Under the pieces are notes generated by a model. The model made no database searches. It saw only the letters and a program-made list of their open reading frames with translations, and was not told where the DNA came from. This document shows, in pieces, positions 51,730 through 61,120 of a stretch of 64,000 nt of DNA. Location: assembly GCF_900115785.1 (NCBI RefSeq), contig NZ_FOYS01000003.1:434001-498000 (forward strand). Direction: 5' to 3'. Made by a program: the position numbers and the translations under genes. The stretch's first letter is position 1; each line of letters starts with the position of its first letter. Source of the DNA: Halogeometricum limi (GTDB lineage: Archaea > Halobacteriota > Halobacteria > Halobacteriales > Haloferacaceae).

Positions 51730-52896
51730 ATGGCGCTCTCTCGCCGCGGGTCCGGTGCCGCACACGCCGCGAAGGCGTTCGCATCGCAGGTCCATCCGGT
51801 GTTCATGTTGCCGCCGCTCGCGTCGTCGCTGTTCGGTGCCGTCGTGGCCGGTGCGCCCTCGCTCGACGTCGCGTTCGTCCACGCGGCGGCCATGTTCTCC
51901 GCCGTCTACACCGCGCACGTGAAAGACGGCTACGTCGACTTCTACCTCCGCGGGGAGGACGACGACCACCCGATGACCAGACGAGGCTGTCGGGTCGGAC
52001 TCGTCGGAGCGACCCTGGGCTTTCTCGTCTGCGTGGGTATCCTCTGGACTACCGTCGGCGTCGGTGCCGCCCTCATCACTCTGCCGACGTGGTTCGTCGG
52101 CTACTTTCACGCCCCGCAACTGGACACGAACCCGGTCACGGTCACCGTCGGCTACCCCCTCGGTATCGCCCTCGCCATCGTCGGTGGGTACTACGTCCAG
52201 GCGAACGCGCTCGCAGCGGAACCGCTGGCGTACGCCGCCGTCTTCTTCGTCCTCCTCACCGGCGTGAAGGTGATAGACGACGCGAAAGACTACGACTACG
52301 ACGCCGGCATCGACAAACGAACCGTCGCCGTCGTCCTCGGGCGACGACGCGCCCATCGCTTCGCGCACGCGCTCCTCGGCGTCGGCATGGTCGCCGTCCT
52401 CTTCGGGACCGTCGACGGCTTCTTCCCGCCGTTCGCCGTCGCTGCCGCCGTCGCCTTCGGTACCGTCGCCGTCGTCGCTCGACGGGCACCGCCGACGCTG
52501 GCGACGATGTTGCTCGTGCGGGGGACGTACCTCTTTCTCGCGGGACTTCTCGTCGCTGTCTGGTTCCGCCCCCTCGCGTCCGTCCCGCTACCCGACATCG
52601 GCGTCCTCGGACCGTTCACCTACCTCGCGACGGAGGTGGTGTTCGGGGCCGTCGCCCTCGCACTCCTCGTCCGCGCGGACGCACTCGGACGCGCCGCGAC
52701 GACCATCGCCGTCGTCTACCCCGTCGCCTATCTGTGGGACTGGTACACGCTCGAAGTCGGCGTCTTCGCCATCCCGCTCCGAACCGGCGTCGAACTGTTC
52801 GGCATCCCCGTCGAAGAACACCTGTTCATGTTCGTCGTCCCCGCGTTCGTCCTCGGCGTTCACGAGACGTTGCGGTCTCAGTCCTCCAGCCAGTAG
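51730..52896 (+). CDS. UbiA-type prenyltransferase fused to a lycopene-cyclase (CrtY c/d) domain
   Basis: The 388-residue membrane protein has two modules. The first about 290 residues have UbiA-like features: KDGYVDFYLRGEDDDHP near residue 63 as the first acidic site and VIDDAKDYDYDAGIDKRT near 180 as the second, spaced by membrane helices. The last about 90 residues match half of the heterodimeric lycopene beta-cyclase (DWYTLEVGVFAIPL and GIPVEEHLFMFVVPAFVLG, with the family's PxE(E) motif). The role is probably in carotenoid (bacterioruberin or retinal precursor) or other prenyl-lipid synthesis. Fusion of these two families is not usual. It overlaps the next, convergent gene by 19 bases. 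Confidence 0.72.
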   Translation: MALSRRGSGAAHAAKAFASQVHPVFMLPPLASSLFGAVVAGAPSLDVAFVHAAAMFSAVYTAHVKDGYVDFYLRGEDDDHPMTRRGCRVGLVGATLGFLVCVGILWTTVGVGAALITLPTWFVGYFHAPQLDTNPVTVTVGYPLGIALAIVGGYYVQANALAAEPLAYAAVFFVLLTGVKVIDDAKDYDYDAGIDKRTVAVVLGRRRAHRFAHALLGVGMVAVLFGTVDGFFPPFAVAAAVAFGTVAVVARRAPPTLATMLLVRGTYLFLAGLLVAVWFRPLASVPLPDIGVLGPFTYLATEVVFGAVALALLVRADALGRAATTIAVVYPVAYLWDWYTLEVGVFAIPLRTGVELFGIPVEEHLFMFVVPAFVLGVHETLRSQSSSQ

Positions 52897-53183
52897 AACA
52901 GCGCCTCCCGGTCGGCGTTGCAGTCGGGGCAGTAGACGGGGAACTGCGCTAACGACCCCGTCTCACCGCAGTCCGCACAGCGCCAGACGAGGTACGACTC
53001 GCCGAAGTACTGGTTCGCGATTCGCTTGTTCGGGAGCGTGACGCCCGGGAGGACGGCCCGCGAGGTGGTCTCCGCGCTGGTCTCCGGCGGTCGAGGAGTC
53101 AACTGAGCGTCCGGTTCGGCGGGACGTACCGGTGTTTCCGTCCGAGCGGTCTTCGTCGATTGCTGCGTGATTTCGGCGGCCAT
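52878..53183 (-). CDS. Small zinc-ribbon protein
   Basis: The 101-residue protein has a disordered N-terminus (MAAEITQQSTKTARTETPV) and a C-terminal zinc ribbon with CADCGETGSLAQF and YCPDCNADREALFYW, two CxxC pairs. It is widespread in haloarchaea; function unknown. The last bases overlap the convergent prenyltransferase gene. Confidence 0.7.
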   Translation of the reverse strand: MAAEITQQSTKTARTETPVRPAEPDAQLTPRPPETSAETTSRAVLPGVTLPNKRIANQYFGESYLVWRCADCGETGSLAQFPVYCPDCNADREALFYWLED

Positions 53184-53261
53184 GCGAGAGATACGCTCGC
53201 ATTTGACTTAACTTCGACAGCGACGCCCGCCGTCGCCGCTTCCCACTCTCATACCTCGGTC

Positions 53262-54329
53262 TCACTCCTCTGCGGGCGACCAGCGGAGTTCGATGCTCAC
53301 GGCGCCGCCCGGGAGGAATCGGAGCGTCTCGGTGTCGGAGACGACTCGGTCGGGAACCGGAACCGACACCTCCTCGCCGTCGACGACGACGACGACTTCG
53401 TCTGCGTCTCTGAGGTTCCGTTCGAGGCTCTCGACGGCGGCGACGAGTTCGCGTCTGGAAGCGGTGCCGTGGGTCTTCTCGTCCAGTGGAATCCCGCCGA
53501 CGAGGGGTTCGACGTTCACGTCGCGACTGCGATTCGAGAGGACGGCGTTGACGGCGGCGCCGAGGAGGATGACGAGGCCGCTGAAGTAGAGCCACGTCAG
53601 GAGGACGAGGATACCGGCGACGGCGCTACTGTCCGGCGAACTACCGGACGTCGAGGTGTACACCTGAAACAGCGACTCGAACAGCGTGAGACCGACGGCG
53701 GCGGTGAGCGTCCCCGGGACGACTTCGAGAACGCCCACGTCGGTGTCGGGGAAGACGTAGTACATCGGGTAGAACGCGAGGGCGAGGCCGAGAATCAAGA
53801 ACAGGCGGCCGACGACCCACGCGGCGGGACCGGTGGCGACGACGCCGACGACGTCGTCGACGAACGACCCGAACACGAGGACGACGGCGAACGTCCCGAG
53901 GACGAGGAGGCTGTCGCCGAGTTGGTCGCCGAACGTGTTGGACGCCTCGGACTCGTAGATGTCGGAGAACGCCGTGTCGAGGCCGCGGAAGATGCGCAGC
54001 GTCCCCCAGAGGAGGACGGCCCCGCCGAACAGCGACACGCCCGTGGACTGACTCGCGCGCGTCGCCTCCTCGAAGAACTGGTCGCGCGTCCCCTCGGTGA
54101 GGACGACGCCCGCCAGCGTCCGGACGCTGTCGTCTAACGTCTGGTTGCCGACGGCGGCGGCGACGGCGAGGAGGAGCAAGAACAGCGGGAGCAACGAGAC
54201 GAACGCGTGGTAGGCGATGCTCCCGGCCATGAAGGTGAGCTTCTCCGTTCGGACTTCGTGGACGAGTGCGCGGAGGAGCGAGACGCCGCGTTCGACGCGG
54301 GGCGTCGAAGCGACCGACGGGACGTTCAT
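53262..54329 (-). CDS. YihY/BrkB-family membrane protein
   Basis: From ATG 54329 the protein has 355 residues with about six membrane helices (KLTFMAGSIAYHAFVSLLPLFLLLL and ILVLLTWLYFSGLVILLGAAVNA) and a cytoplasmic charged tail. The pattern is the YihY/UPF0761 family, which older databases mislabel as ribonuclease BN. Transport or envelope function is likely but unproven. A single gene. Confidence 0.8.
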   Translation of the reverse strand: MNVPSVASTPRVERGVSLLRALVHEVRTEKLTFMAGSIAYHAFVSLLPLFLLLLAVAAAVGNQTLDDSVRTLAGVVLTEGTRDQFFEEATRASQSTGVSLFGGAVLLWGTLRIFRGLDTAFSDIYESEASNTFGDQLGDSLLVLGTFAVVLVFGSFVDDVVGVVATGPAAWVVGRLFLILGLALAFYPMYYVFPDTDVGVLEVVPGTLTAAVGLTLFESLFQVYTSTSGSSPDSSAVAGILVLLTWLYFSGLVILLGAAVNAVLSNRSRDVNVEPLVGGIPLDEKTHGTASRRELVAAVESLERNLRDADEVVVVVDGEEVSVPVPDRVVSDTETLRFLPGGAVSIELRWSPAEE

Positions 54330-54416
54330 GCCGCAGAGACGACAGCGAGAGAGAAAAACCCGGAGGGCGACTGACACGTACCGTTTTCCTCCGTGCGTGC
54401 GTTGGTTCGAGTGACC

Positions 54417-54734
54417 ATGACAGTCATCGCGATGTTGAGCGTCGCGCCCGTCGTCGAGGGCAGCATGTCCGGTGAGGTGGCCAAGGCCGTCGCCGCGTTG
54501 GACGACTTCGACGTCTCCTACGAGACGAACCCGATGGGAACCGTGATAGAGGCCGACGATATCGACGAACTGCTGGACGCCGTCGCCGCCGCCCACAAAG
54601 CGGTCGACGGCGACCGGGTGAGCACGTTCCTGAAGATAGACGACAAGCGCGCGAGCGACCAGCGCGCGCGGGACAAAGTCGACGCCGTGGAGGAGCATCT
54701 GGGGCGGGAAGCGAGGAGAGAACGCGAGGAGTAG
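54417..54734 (+). CDS. MTH1187-type thiamine-binding protein
   Basis: The 105-residue protein (MTVIAMLSVAPVVEGSMSGEVAKAVAALDD) has the ferredoxin-like fold of the MTH1187/YkoF group, including the SYETNPMGTVIEADDIDELL segment. Family members bind thiamine or related compounds. The preceding longer frame is not used. It lies 58 bases before mch, maybe in one transcript. Confidence 0.8.
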   Translation: MTVIAMLSVAPVVEGSMSGEVAKAVAALDDFDVSYETNPMGTVIEADDIDELLDAVAAAHKAVDGDRVSTFLKIDDKRASDQRARDKVDAVEEHLGREARREREE

Positions 54735-54792
54735 TCACACGGTCGCTCCCGGACTACCAACGTCTTTAGGAAGTGACGACCAATCCGCGGGT

Positions 54793-55737
54793 ATGGACTC
54801 TATCAATCGGATGGCCATCGAACTCGTCGACGAGGCACTCGACTTCGCCGACGAACTTCGCGTGGTCCCGTACGAACTCGACTCGGGCGCGACGGTCGTC
54901 GACTTCGGCGTCGAAGCGGAGGGCGGAATCGAGGCGGGACTCCTCCTCGCGGAGATTCAGACCGCCGGTCTGGCCACCGTCCAGACGCGGATGGACGAAG
55001 TCGCCGGCGCGCCGATGCCGCACGTCGAACTCCAGACGGACCACCCCGCGCTCGCGCTTCTCTGCTCGCAGAAGGCCGGGTGGGAACTCGCCTTCGACGA
55101 CCCGGCGTTCGAGGGACTCGGCTCCGGCCCGGCCCGCGCCCTCGTCGCCGAGGAGGACGAGTTCCACGAGGTGGAGTACTTCGACGAGTTCGACCTGACC
55201 GTCCTCGGCGTCGAGAGCATCGAACTCCCCACCGACGCCGTCGCCGAACACGTCGCGGAGATGGCGGGCGTCGAACCCAGCGGCGTCTTCCTCCCGACGT
55301 ACGCCACCGGGTCGCCCGTCGGGAGCGTCACGATGGCCGCGCGCGCGCCCGAACTCGCGATGTTCCGCCTCTTCGAACTCGGCTACGACCCGCTGAACGT
55401 CCTCTCGGCGTTCGGTTCCGCCCCCGTCGCTCCCGTCAGTTACGACGAGGGCGTCGCGATGGGCCGAACGAACGACGCCCTCGCTTACGGCGGCACCGTC
55501 CACCTCACCGTCGCCGAGGACTCCGACCTGTTCTCCGAAGTTCCCTCCACGGCCGCCGACGAGTACGGCACGCCGTTCGAGCAGATATTCGAGGAGTCGG
55601 GCTGGGACTTCTACGACATCCCCGAGACGGTGTTCGCGCCCGCGAAGGTGACCATCGACGTGGTGGACGGCCCGACGTACGTCTACGGTGAGACCGACGA
55701 GGAACTCCTCGCGGAGTCGTTCGATATCCAGTCGTGA
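54793..55737 (+). CDS. mch: Methenyltetrahydromethanopterin cyclohydrolase-like enzyme
   Basis: The 314-residue protein (MDSINRMAIELVDEALDFADELRVVPY) has the Mch length and motifs such as GLLLAEIQTAGLATVQ, VTMAARAPELAMFRLFELGYDPLNVLSAFGSAPVAPV and the MGRTNDALAYGG segment. It interconverts N5,N10-methenyl and N10-formyl forms of a C1 carrier. In haloarchaea the carrier is thought to be tetrahydrofolate rather than methanopterin. Its stop overlaps the next gene (GTGA). Confidence 0.92.
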   Translation: MDSINRMAIELVDEALDFADELRVVPYELDSGATVVDFGVEAEGGIEAGLLLAEIQTAGLATVQTRMDEVAGAPMPHVELQTDHPALALLCSQKAGWELAFDDPAFEGLGSGPARALVAEEDEFHEVEYFDEFDLTVLGVESIELPTDAVAEHVAEMAGVEPSGVFLPTYATGSPVGSVTMAARAPELAMFRLFELGYDPLNVLSAFGSAPVAPVSYDEGVAMGRTNDALAYGGTVHLTVAEDSDLFSEVPSTAADEYGTPFEQIFEESGWDFYDIPETVFAPAKVTIDVVDGPTYVYGETDEELLAESFDIQS

Positions 55738-56228
55738 AGTTCAAACTCGTCCCCGAGGCCCCCGAGACGCTGGCGTTCGTCGCCGACGCCCAGCGTGCGG
55801 TCCCGCTGGTTCCGGGTTCGGAGGACGACTGCTGTGCCCGACTGATGCGCCGTCTCGACTTCCCGAGCAGGGACGTGGCCCGGACGTGGCTCACGTTCCT
55901 CCGCGCCGTCGAGTTAGCCGACGAGACGGACGACGGCAGTTTCGTCCGCCAGGATACCGACCCGACGCCGGACCACCTCCGCGACGCGTTCGTCCGCCGA
56001 ATCTACGGGGCCTCGGACGTGCTTGCGCTCCTCGACTCGGAGCCGAAGTCCGTCTCGGAGGTGTTCGAAGGCTTCGAAGAGCGCGTCCCTGTCTGGGAAC
56101 ACCACCGCGCCGCCGAAAGTTGGCAGGACGTCTGGACCGAACGGGTCGAGCGGATGCTGGCGTGGAGCGTCCTCCTCGGACTCGCGGAACGGCGCGAAGG
56201 CGGATACGTCGCCGCCGAACACGCCTGA
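55734..56228 (+). CDS. Haloarchaeal conserved protein coupled to mch
   Basis: The 164-residue helical protein starts at GTG 55734 (MKFKLVPEAPETLAFVADAQRAVPLVPGSEDDCCARLMRRLDFPS). It carries a CC pair near residue 33 and no recognised domain. The 4-base overlap with mch suggests a linked role. Stated function would be a guess. Confidence 0.65.
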   Translation: MKFKLVPEAPETLAFVADAQRAVPLVPGSEDDCCARLMRRLDFPSRDVARTWLTFLRAVELADETDDGSFVRQDTDPTPDHLRDAFVRRIYGASDVLALLDSEPKSVSEVFEGFEERVPVWEHHRAAESWQDVWTERVERMLAWSVLLGLAERREGGYVAAEHA

Positions 56229-56238
56229 GACGGGTGTT

Positions 56239-57531
56239 TCAGACGCTACTCGCCGGACCGGTCGGCCCGTCGTCGGACTCTCCCTCGCCGCCTCGCTCCC
56301 GCAACCGCCGAATCCGCTCGGGAATCGGCGGGTGCGAGTAGTGGAACGCCGCGTACCACGGGTGCGGGAACGGATTGCTCAGGTTCTCTCCGGCCAGCGT
56401 CGTCAACGCCCGCGCCATCGACTGCGTCTCGCCCATCGTCCGCGCGGCGAAGTCGTCCGCCTCGCGTTCGTGCGCCAACGAGAGCTTGTTCGTCAGCGGC
56501 GAGACGAGCGAGAACAACGGGCCCGTGTAGAGGAGGCCGACGCCGAGGGCGGCGTACGTCACCTCGGGCAGGTCGAACGCCGCGTACACCCACTGGGAGG
56601 TGGTGACCCACCAGAGGAAGGCGAAGACCAGACCCATCTGCACCGCCGACGCGCCGAGTTGCTTCCAGATGTGGCCGCGCTTCCAGTGGGCGAGTTCGTG
56701 CGCCAGCACCGCTTGGACGGACTCGCGGTCCATCTGGTCGACGAGCGTGTCGAACAGGACGACGCGTTTCGTCCGCCCGAACCCGACGAAGTAGGCGTTC
56801 GAGTGCGAGGACCGCTTGCTCGCGTCCATCTCGTACACCTGCTCGCACTCGAATCCGGCCCGGTCGAAGACGTCGTCCACCGAATCGCGAAGCGGCCCGG
56901 ACTCGATGGGTTCGAAGTCGTTGAACAGGGGGGCGATAACGCGCGGGTAGACGACCATCATCAGGAGCGAGAAGCCGACGACGACGGCCCATCCGGCGAC
57001 GGGCCACAGCGTCGGGAGGCGGTCGATGACGAGGAGGACGACGCCGCCGAGGCCGCCCGCGAAGACGACGCCGAGGACGGTTCCGACGAGGAAATCGCGA
57101 ATCCAGAGCGCGGGCGTCTGGTTGTTGAAGCCGAAGCGCTCCTCGACGACGAACGTCTCGTAGAGGTCGAACGGCACGCTCAGAACTCTGGACGCGACGA
57201 CGGCGGCGACGAGGAGCGAGACGCCCTGCGCGACGGTGGGAAGGCCCGTCTCTGCCAGCGTCGCCACCCAATCACCGAACAGACCGGAGACGACGACGGC
57301 GAGGACGAGGGCGACGCCCAGCCACGACTGTGCGCGAGAGAGCGTCGTCTTCGCGCGCTGGTACGCCAGCATCGCGTCGGGGTCGTCCACGCCGAGGGAG
57401 TCTCTGACCCACGACTCGGACTCGCGGACGGCGCGCGCGCCGTGTCTGAGGTTCAACACGTCCAGTCCGGTGTAGAGCAGTTCCGTCCCGACGAGGAGGA
57501 CGACCAACGTGAGCGCCGCTTGCGACACCAT
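56239..57531 (-). CDS. Ste24-like CAAX protease / M48 membrane metalloprotease
   Basis: From ATG 57531 the protein has 430 residues with several N-terminal membrane helices, a catalytic zinc motif HELAHWK near residue 283, and a downstream EADDFAARTMGE motif that supplies the third zinc ligand. The FYYVNQTPAL-like FGFNNQTPALWIRD segment is typical of Ste24/HtpX relatives. It probably cleaves membrane proteins. Convergent with the preceding gene, and divergent from the HAD gene. Confidence 0.85.
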   Translation of the reverse strand: MVSQAALTLVVLLVGTELLYTGLDVLNLRHGARAVRESESWVRDSLGVDDPDAMLAYQRAKTTLSRAQSWLGVALVLAVVVSGLFGDWVATLAETGLPTVAQGVSLLVAAVVASRVLSVPFDLYETFVVEERFGFNNQTPALWIRDFLVGTVLGVVFAGGLGGVVLLVIDRLPTLWPVAGWAVVVGFSLLMMVVYPRVIAPLFNDFEPIESGPLRDSVDDVFDRAGFECEQVYEMDASKRSSHSNAYFVGFGRTKRVVLFDTLVDQMDRESVQAVLAHELAHWKRGHIWKQLGASAVQMGLVFAFLWWVTTSQWVYAAFDLPEVTYAALGVGLLYTGPLFSLVSPLTNKLSLAHEREADDFAARTMGETQSMARALTTLAGENLSNPFPHPWYAAFHYSHPPIPERIRRLRERGGEGESDDGPTGPASSV

Positions 57532-57648
57532 ATCACGACGTAGGGGGTCGATACGGGATAAACGACGCGTCGTGCCGCGCCGCAATGCAACGCCCGCGAC
57601 ACCGGGAGCGAAACAGTAGTGTGGCCCGGCGACGACGCACGCCGTGTG

Positions 57649-58329
57649 ATGCCGCAGTCGTTCGACGCCGTCCTGTTCGACGCCGACGACACCCTCCTCC
57701 GATACCGCCGGTCGCCCGGTGCGCTCCTTGAGGAAGCGTTCGAGGCGTGCGACACCGACCCGCTGTTTCCCGTCGAGGCGTACTACGACCGGTTCGACGA
57801 GTTCGCCGCGGAGACGGAGACGATGGCCGAACTCCGCCGCGAGTGCTTCGCCGCCCTCTGCGAGTCGCGGGGGTACGACGCCGACACGGGGAGACGGGTC
57901 GCCGACGCGTTCGCGGCCGCGCGCGACCACCGGAACGTGGAACTCCTCCCCGGCGCGCGGCGCGTCCTCCGGGCGTTCGCCGACCGCTACCGTCTCTGCG
58001 TCGTCACCAACGGGCCGCGAGACGCGCAGGCGCAGAAACTCGACGCCAGCGGCGTCGACGAGTACGTCGAGACGGTGGTGTACGCGGGCCACGAGACAGC
58101 CGCGAAACCCGACCCCGAACCGTTCCTGCTCGCTCTCGACAGACTCGGGGTCGCTCCGGCGGACGCCGTCCACGTCGGCAACTCGCTCGACTCGGACGTG
58201 CGGGGCGGGAACGCCGCCGGCCTCTCGACCGTGTGGATGTCGGCGTCGTCCGCGGGCACCGACCCCTCGGCTCCCGCACCGGACTACCGCATCGACTCGC
58301 TCGCGGACCTACTCCCGCCGCCGTGGTGA
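57649..58329 (+). CDS. HAD-superfamily hydrolase
   Basis: The 226-residue protein has motif I DAVLFDADDTLL (DxD), motif II CVVTNGPRD, motif III lysine in ETAAKPDPEPF, and motif IV HVGNSLDSDVRGG. It is a phosphatase- or haloacid-dehalogenase-like enzyme of subfamily IA with a helical cap. The first in-frame start, 30 bases upstream, is less likely. It overlaps the GIY-YIG gene by 21 bases, tail to tail. Confidence 0.85.
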   Translation: MPQSFDAVLFDADDTLLRYRRSPGALLEEAFEACDTDPLFPVEAYYDRFDEFAAETETMAELRRECFAALCESRGYDADTGRRVADAFAAARDHRNVELLPGARRVLRAFADRYRLCVVTNGPRDAQAQKLDASGVDEYVETVVYAGHETAAKPDPEPFLLALDRLGVAPADAVHVGNSLDSDVRGGNAAGLSTVWMSASSAGTDPSAPAPDYRIDSLADLLPPPW

Positions 58330-59265
58330 GGCCCGCGGCGTCGCGTCGCGCGCCGTCGATTCCGAGCGCTCGAACGCGATTCGGCCCTCCTGTAACGACA
58401 CGTCGGTCACCTCGTATCCCGCCGCCAACCACGCCCGAGCGTGGGGGTGAGTCGCCGCGTCGTTCGTCCACCAGCGTCGCCACCGGCGGGCTTGCGTCGG
58501 GAGGGCGTCGTCGACGACGACTTCCAACTCGGCGAACGTGCGCTCGACCCGGTCGCGGTCGTGGTTCACGAGGTAGTCGTACAGGCCCGCGAACTCGTCT
58601 GTGAGTCGGTCGGTGTCGCCTCGGGCGTCGACGCCGCGGTCCGGTTCGGTTGTCGGCGAGTCGGGTCCGCCGTCTGTTTCGCCGCCGCGGTCCGTCTCGT
58701 TGTCGCCGTCCGTCTCGTCGCCGCCGCCGTCGCCCGCGTCCGCACCGCCCCCGTCGCCTTCCCTCTCGTCGTCCGCGCCGGTCAGGTTCCACGCCGGACT
58801 GCGGGCTTCGAGCACGTCGCCCTTGATGAGGCGTCTGAGCGTGCGGTTCTCCTCGTCGGTCCCGTCGAAGTCGTCGGTGGCGTGGAGGAAGACGGTCACT
58901 CGGTCGCCCGCCCGAGCGGCGTGGAATATCTCGGTGTTCAGCCGGCAGTTCGTCCCCTGTCCGCCCTCGAAACAGTTCGCCGGCGAGATGCGGCCGTAGC
59001 CGTTCGCGAACCGTTCGTAGAGGTCCGCCGTCTCGCCGACGTACGTCACTTCGTCCGCGACGACGACGGCGTAAACACCCGGACGACGCGTCCCGTCGTC
59101 GGGCACGTCGAACGTGCAGAACGGCCCCCATCCGTGGTCGTGGACGGCCTTTTCGTCCCGTCTCGCGTACTCCGGTTGCGGGACCGAGACGTCGAGCACT
59201 CCCCTGTCCGTTCGGTCGGGTTCGACGTCGCACACCCGGTCGAACGCGTACCCACTCAGTTCCAT
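58309..59265 (-). CDS. GIY-YIG nuclease-domain protein
   Basis: The 318-residue protein has an unknown N-terminal 60 residues (MELSGYAFDRVCDVEPDRTDRG), then the GIY-YIG domain with GVYAVVVADEVTYVGETADLYERF (about 64-87) and a likely catalytic Glu and Arg in the following helices. A low-complexity Asp/Gly linker (about 170-215) follows. The C-terminal 90 residues (QARRWRRWWTND and HPHARAWLAAGYEV) are a conserved haloarchaeal module. It may cleave DNA in repair or defence. The linker is a simple acidic repeat. Confidence 0.75.
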   Translation of the reverse strand: MELSGYAFDRVCDVEPDRTDRGVLDVSVPQPEYARRDEKAVHDHGWGPFCTFDVPDDGTRRPGVYAVVVADEVTYVGETADLYERFANGYGRISPANCFEGGQGTNCRLNTEIFHAARAGDRVTVFLHATDDFDGTDEENRTLRRLIKGDVLEARSPAWNLTGADDEREGDGGGADAGDGGGDETDGDNETDRGGETDGGPDSPTTEPDRGVDARGDTDRLTDEFAGLYDYLVNHDRDRVERTFAELEVVVDDALPTQARRWRRWWTNDAATHPHARAWLAAGYEVTDVSLQEGRIAFERSESTARDATPRASPRRRE

Positions 59266-59313
59266 GCGTCGCCTCTCGGCGGCACCGACAAAAACGTTCA
59301 GGAGGAGAGACGG

Positions 59314-60927
59314 TCAGTCGTGATGAACCGCGGTGACGGTGCCGACGCCCTTCGAACTTCCCTCTCGGAAGACGAATCGTTGGCCCTCCTCGACGAGGTA
59401 CGGGCGGAACTTGAACTCCACCGTCGCCCGCCCGGTGTCACCGGGGAGGAGTTGACCGCCCTCCGGATGGAAGACGACGGCTTCGCTCGCCGTCTCCAGG
59501 TGGACGACCGGTTCGTAGCCGTCGCCGATGCGCGTCGGGTGGTTGAGCACCATCACCTCCGCCTCGAACGACCGCACGGGTCGCGGGTCGGCGTCCGCCG
59601 GGAGCAGCACCATCCCGCGCTCTATCTCGGACTCCTTGACGCCCTTGAGGGCGATGCCGACGATGCGGCCGGACTTCGCCTGGTCGACGCGGTGGTAGTG
59701 CATCTCGATGGAGCGCACCTCGACCTCTCGGAAGGACCCGTCCGCCATCGGTCCGACGAGGAGTCGGTCGCCCGCCTCGACGCTCCCGGAGTTGACGGTG
59801 CCGGAGGCGACGGCGCCGACGCCCGTGACGCTGTACGTCCGGTCGATGTACATCCGGAAGTCCGCTCTTTCCTCGGAGGTGGTCTTCGGCAGTTGCTCGA
59901 AGAAGGCGTCCAACTCGTCGAGTCCCCGCATCGTCACCGCACTGGTCTGGACGACGGGGACGACGGACGGGCTAATCTCCTCGACGGCCGCCTCCACGCC
60001 GTGGCGTTCGACTCGCAGAGGTGTCCGACCCACGTCGCGCAGGAGGCGTTCGACCTCCCTCTCGACCGCTTCGACGCGTTCGTCGGCGACGGCGTCGACT
60101 TTGGTGAGTGCGACCACCGTGGGCAGTTCCATCGCGAGGAGGATGCCGAGGTGTTCGCGCGTCGTCTTCGTCGGCCCGTCGTCGGCGGCGACGACGAGGA
60201 GGCCGTAGTCCAGTCGCTGGCCGACGAGGCCGCGAATCGTCGTCCGGAGCCACGGTTCGTGTCCCACGGTGTCGACGAAGGAGACGAGGCGGTCCGACTC
60301 CTGCACGACCCGCGCTCGGTCCGACTTCCGATGCGGGTTCTGGAGGTGAACGGGGCCGTCGTCGCCGAAGCCGTAGACGGCGTACGAGAGGTCCGCCGAG
60401 AGGCCGCGTTCGACTTCGTGGGGTTGCACGTCGAGGAAACCCCGGGTGCTCCCCTGCCCGTCGTCCGCCTGTCCGGTGACGAGAGAGCCAACGAGCGTGG
60501 ACTTCCCGTGGTCGACGTGGCCCGCCGTGCCGACGACGATGTGGTCGTTGTCGACGTCCAGGACGCTCCCCTCCTTGACGGTGGCGACGCCGACGAGTCC
60601 GCGCGAGGCGGCGTCGCCGACGCCCCACGTCTCCACGTCGTCGATGTGTGCGCCTGCCTCCTCGGCGAGAAGCGAGAGCACGTCCATCGATTCGGAGAAG
60701 GCGTCCGCGGAGATGCCCGCGATTCCACCGTCGTCGGTGACGCCCACGACGTACGTCGCGGTACCGTCGCCGGACAGGACTCGGTGTCGGAGTTGGGCGG
60801 CCAGACTCTCTAACCGACCGTCCGAGAGGTGGACCGAGCGGGAGAGTCGCTCTTTGAATTCGATGTTGCCGCCTTCCTCTTCGCCGCGCTCGAGGGCCTC
60901 GTTCAGGGCGGCCCGGTCAGCGCTCAT
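59314..60927 (-). CDS. GTPBP1-like translational GTPase
   Basis: The 537-residue protein has an N-terminal domain of about 130 residues, then a GTPase with GHVDHGKSTL (G1, near residue 135), DTVGHE (G3) and TKVDAV (G4). Beta-barrel domains II and III follow, like EF-Tu/GTPBP1. ATG 60927 is preferred to 60981, because GCGTTTTAGC at about 60949-60959 is a TATA-like element 26 bases upstream of it. The family is linked to RNA surveillance in eukaryotes; the archaeal role is unknown. Confidence 0.87.
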   Translation of the reverse strand: MSADRAALNEALERGEEEGGNIEFKERLSRSVHLSDGRLESLAAQLRHRVLSGDGTATYVVGVTDDGGIAGISADAFSESMDVLSLLAEEAGAHIDDVETWGVGDAASRGLVGVATVKEGSVLDVDNDHIVVGTAGHVDHGKSTLVGSLVTGQADDGQGSTRGFLDVQPHEVERGLSADLSYAVYGFGDDGPVHLQNPHRKSDRARVVQESDRLVSFVDTVGHEPWLRTTIRGLVGQRLDYGLLVVAADDGPTKTTREHLGILLAMELPTVVALTKVDAVADERVEAVEREVERLLRDVGRTPLRVERHGVEAAVEEISPSVVPVVQTSAVTMRGLDELDAFFEQLPKTTSEERADFRMYIDRTYSVTGVGAVASGTVNSGSVEAGDRLLVGPMADGSFREVEVRSIEMHYHRVDQAKSGRIVGIALKGVKESEIERGMVLLPADADPRPVRSFEAEVMVLNHPTRIGDGYEPVVHLETASEAVVFHPEGGQLLPGDTGRATVEFKFRPYLVEEGQRFVFREGSSKGVGTVTAVHHD

Positions 60928-61120
60928 GGCCGCGGATAGGGAAGGGGTAGCTAAAACGCTTTCCGTGATGTGGGTGTCCATACCACAAGAGAGATACCCT
61001 CTCTATAGCGCCCTACCGATAGAACTCACCCGAGGGAGTGAGTGACTCTCACGAAAACGAACTGGCCCGGAGACGAAACGGCGCGTTCAGGTCGACGGTC
61101 GAAACGCTCAGTTCGGCCGT

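Noticed and set aside
51643-52368. 241-residue leftward frame opposite the UbiA-type gene
   Set aside because: It is antisense to a strongly supported membrane protein gene and has the typical composition of a GC-rich shadow frame.
53262-54329. Ribonuclease BN annotation for the YihY protein
   Set aside because: The protein is a polytopic membrane protein with no nuclease motif; the old name came from a mistaken assignment.
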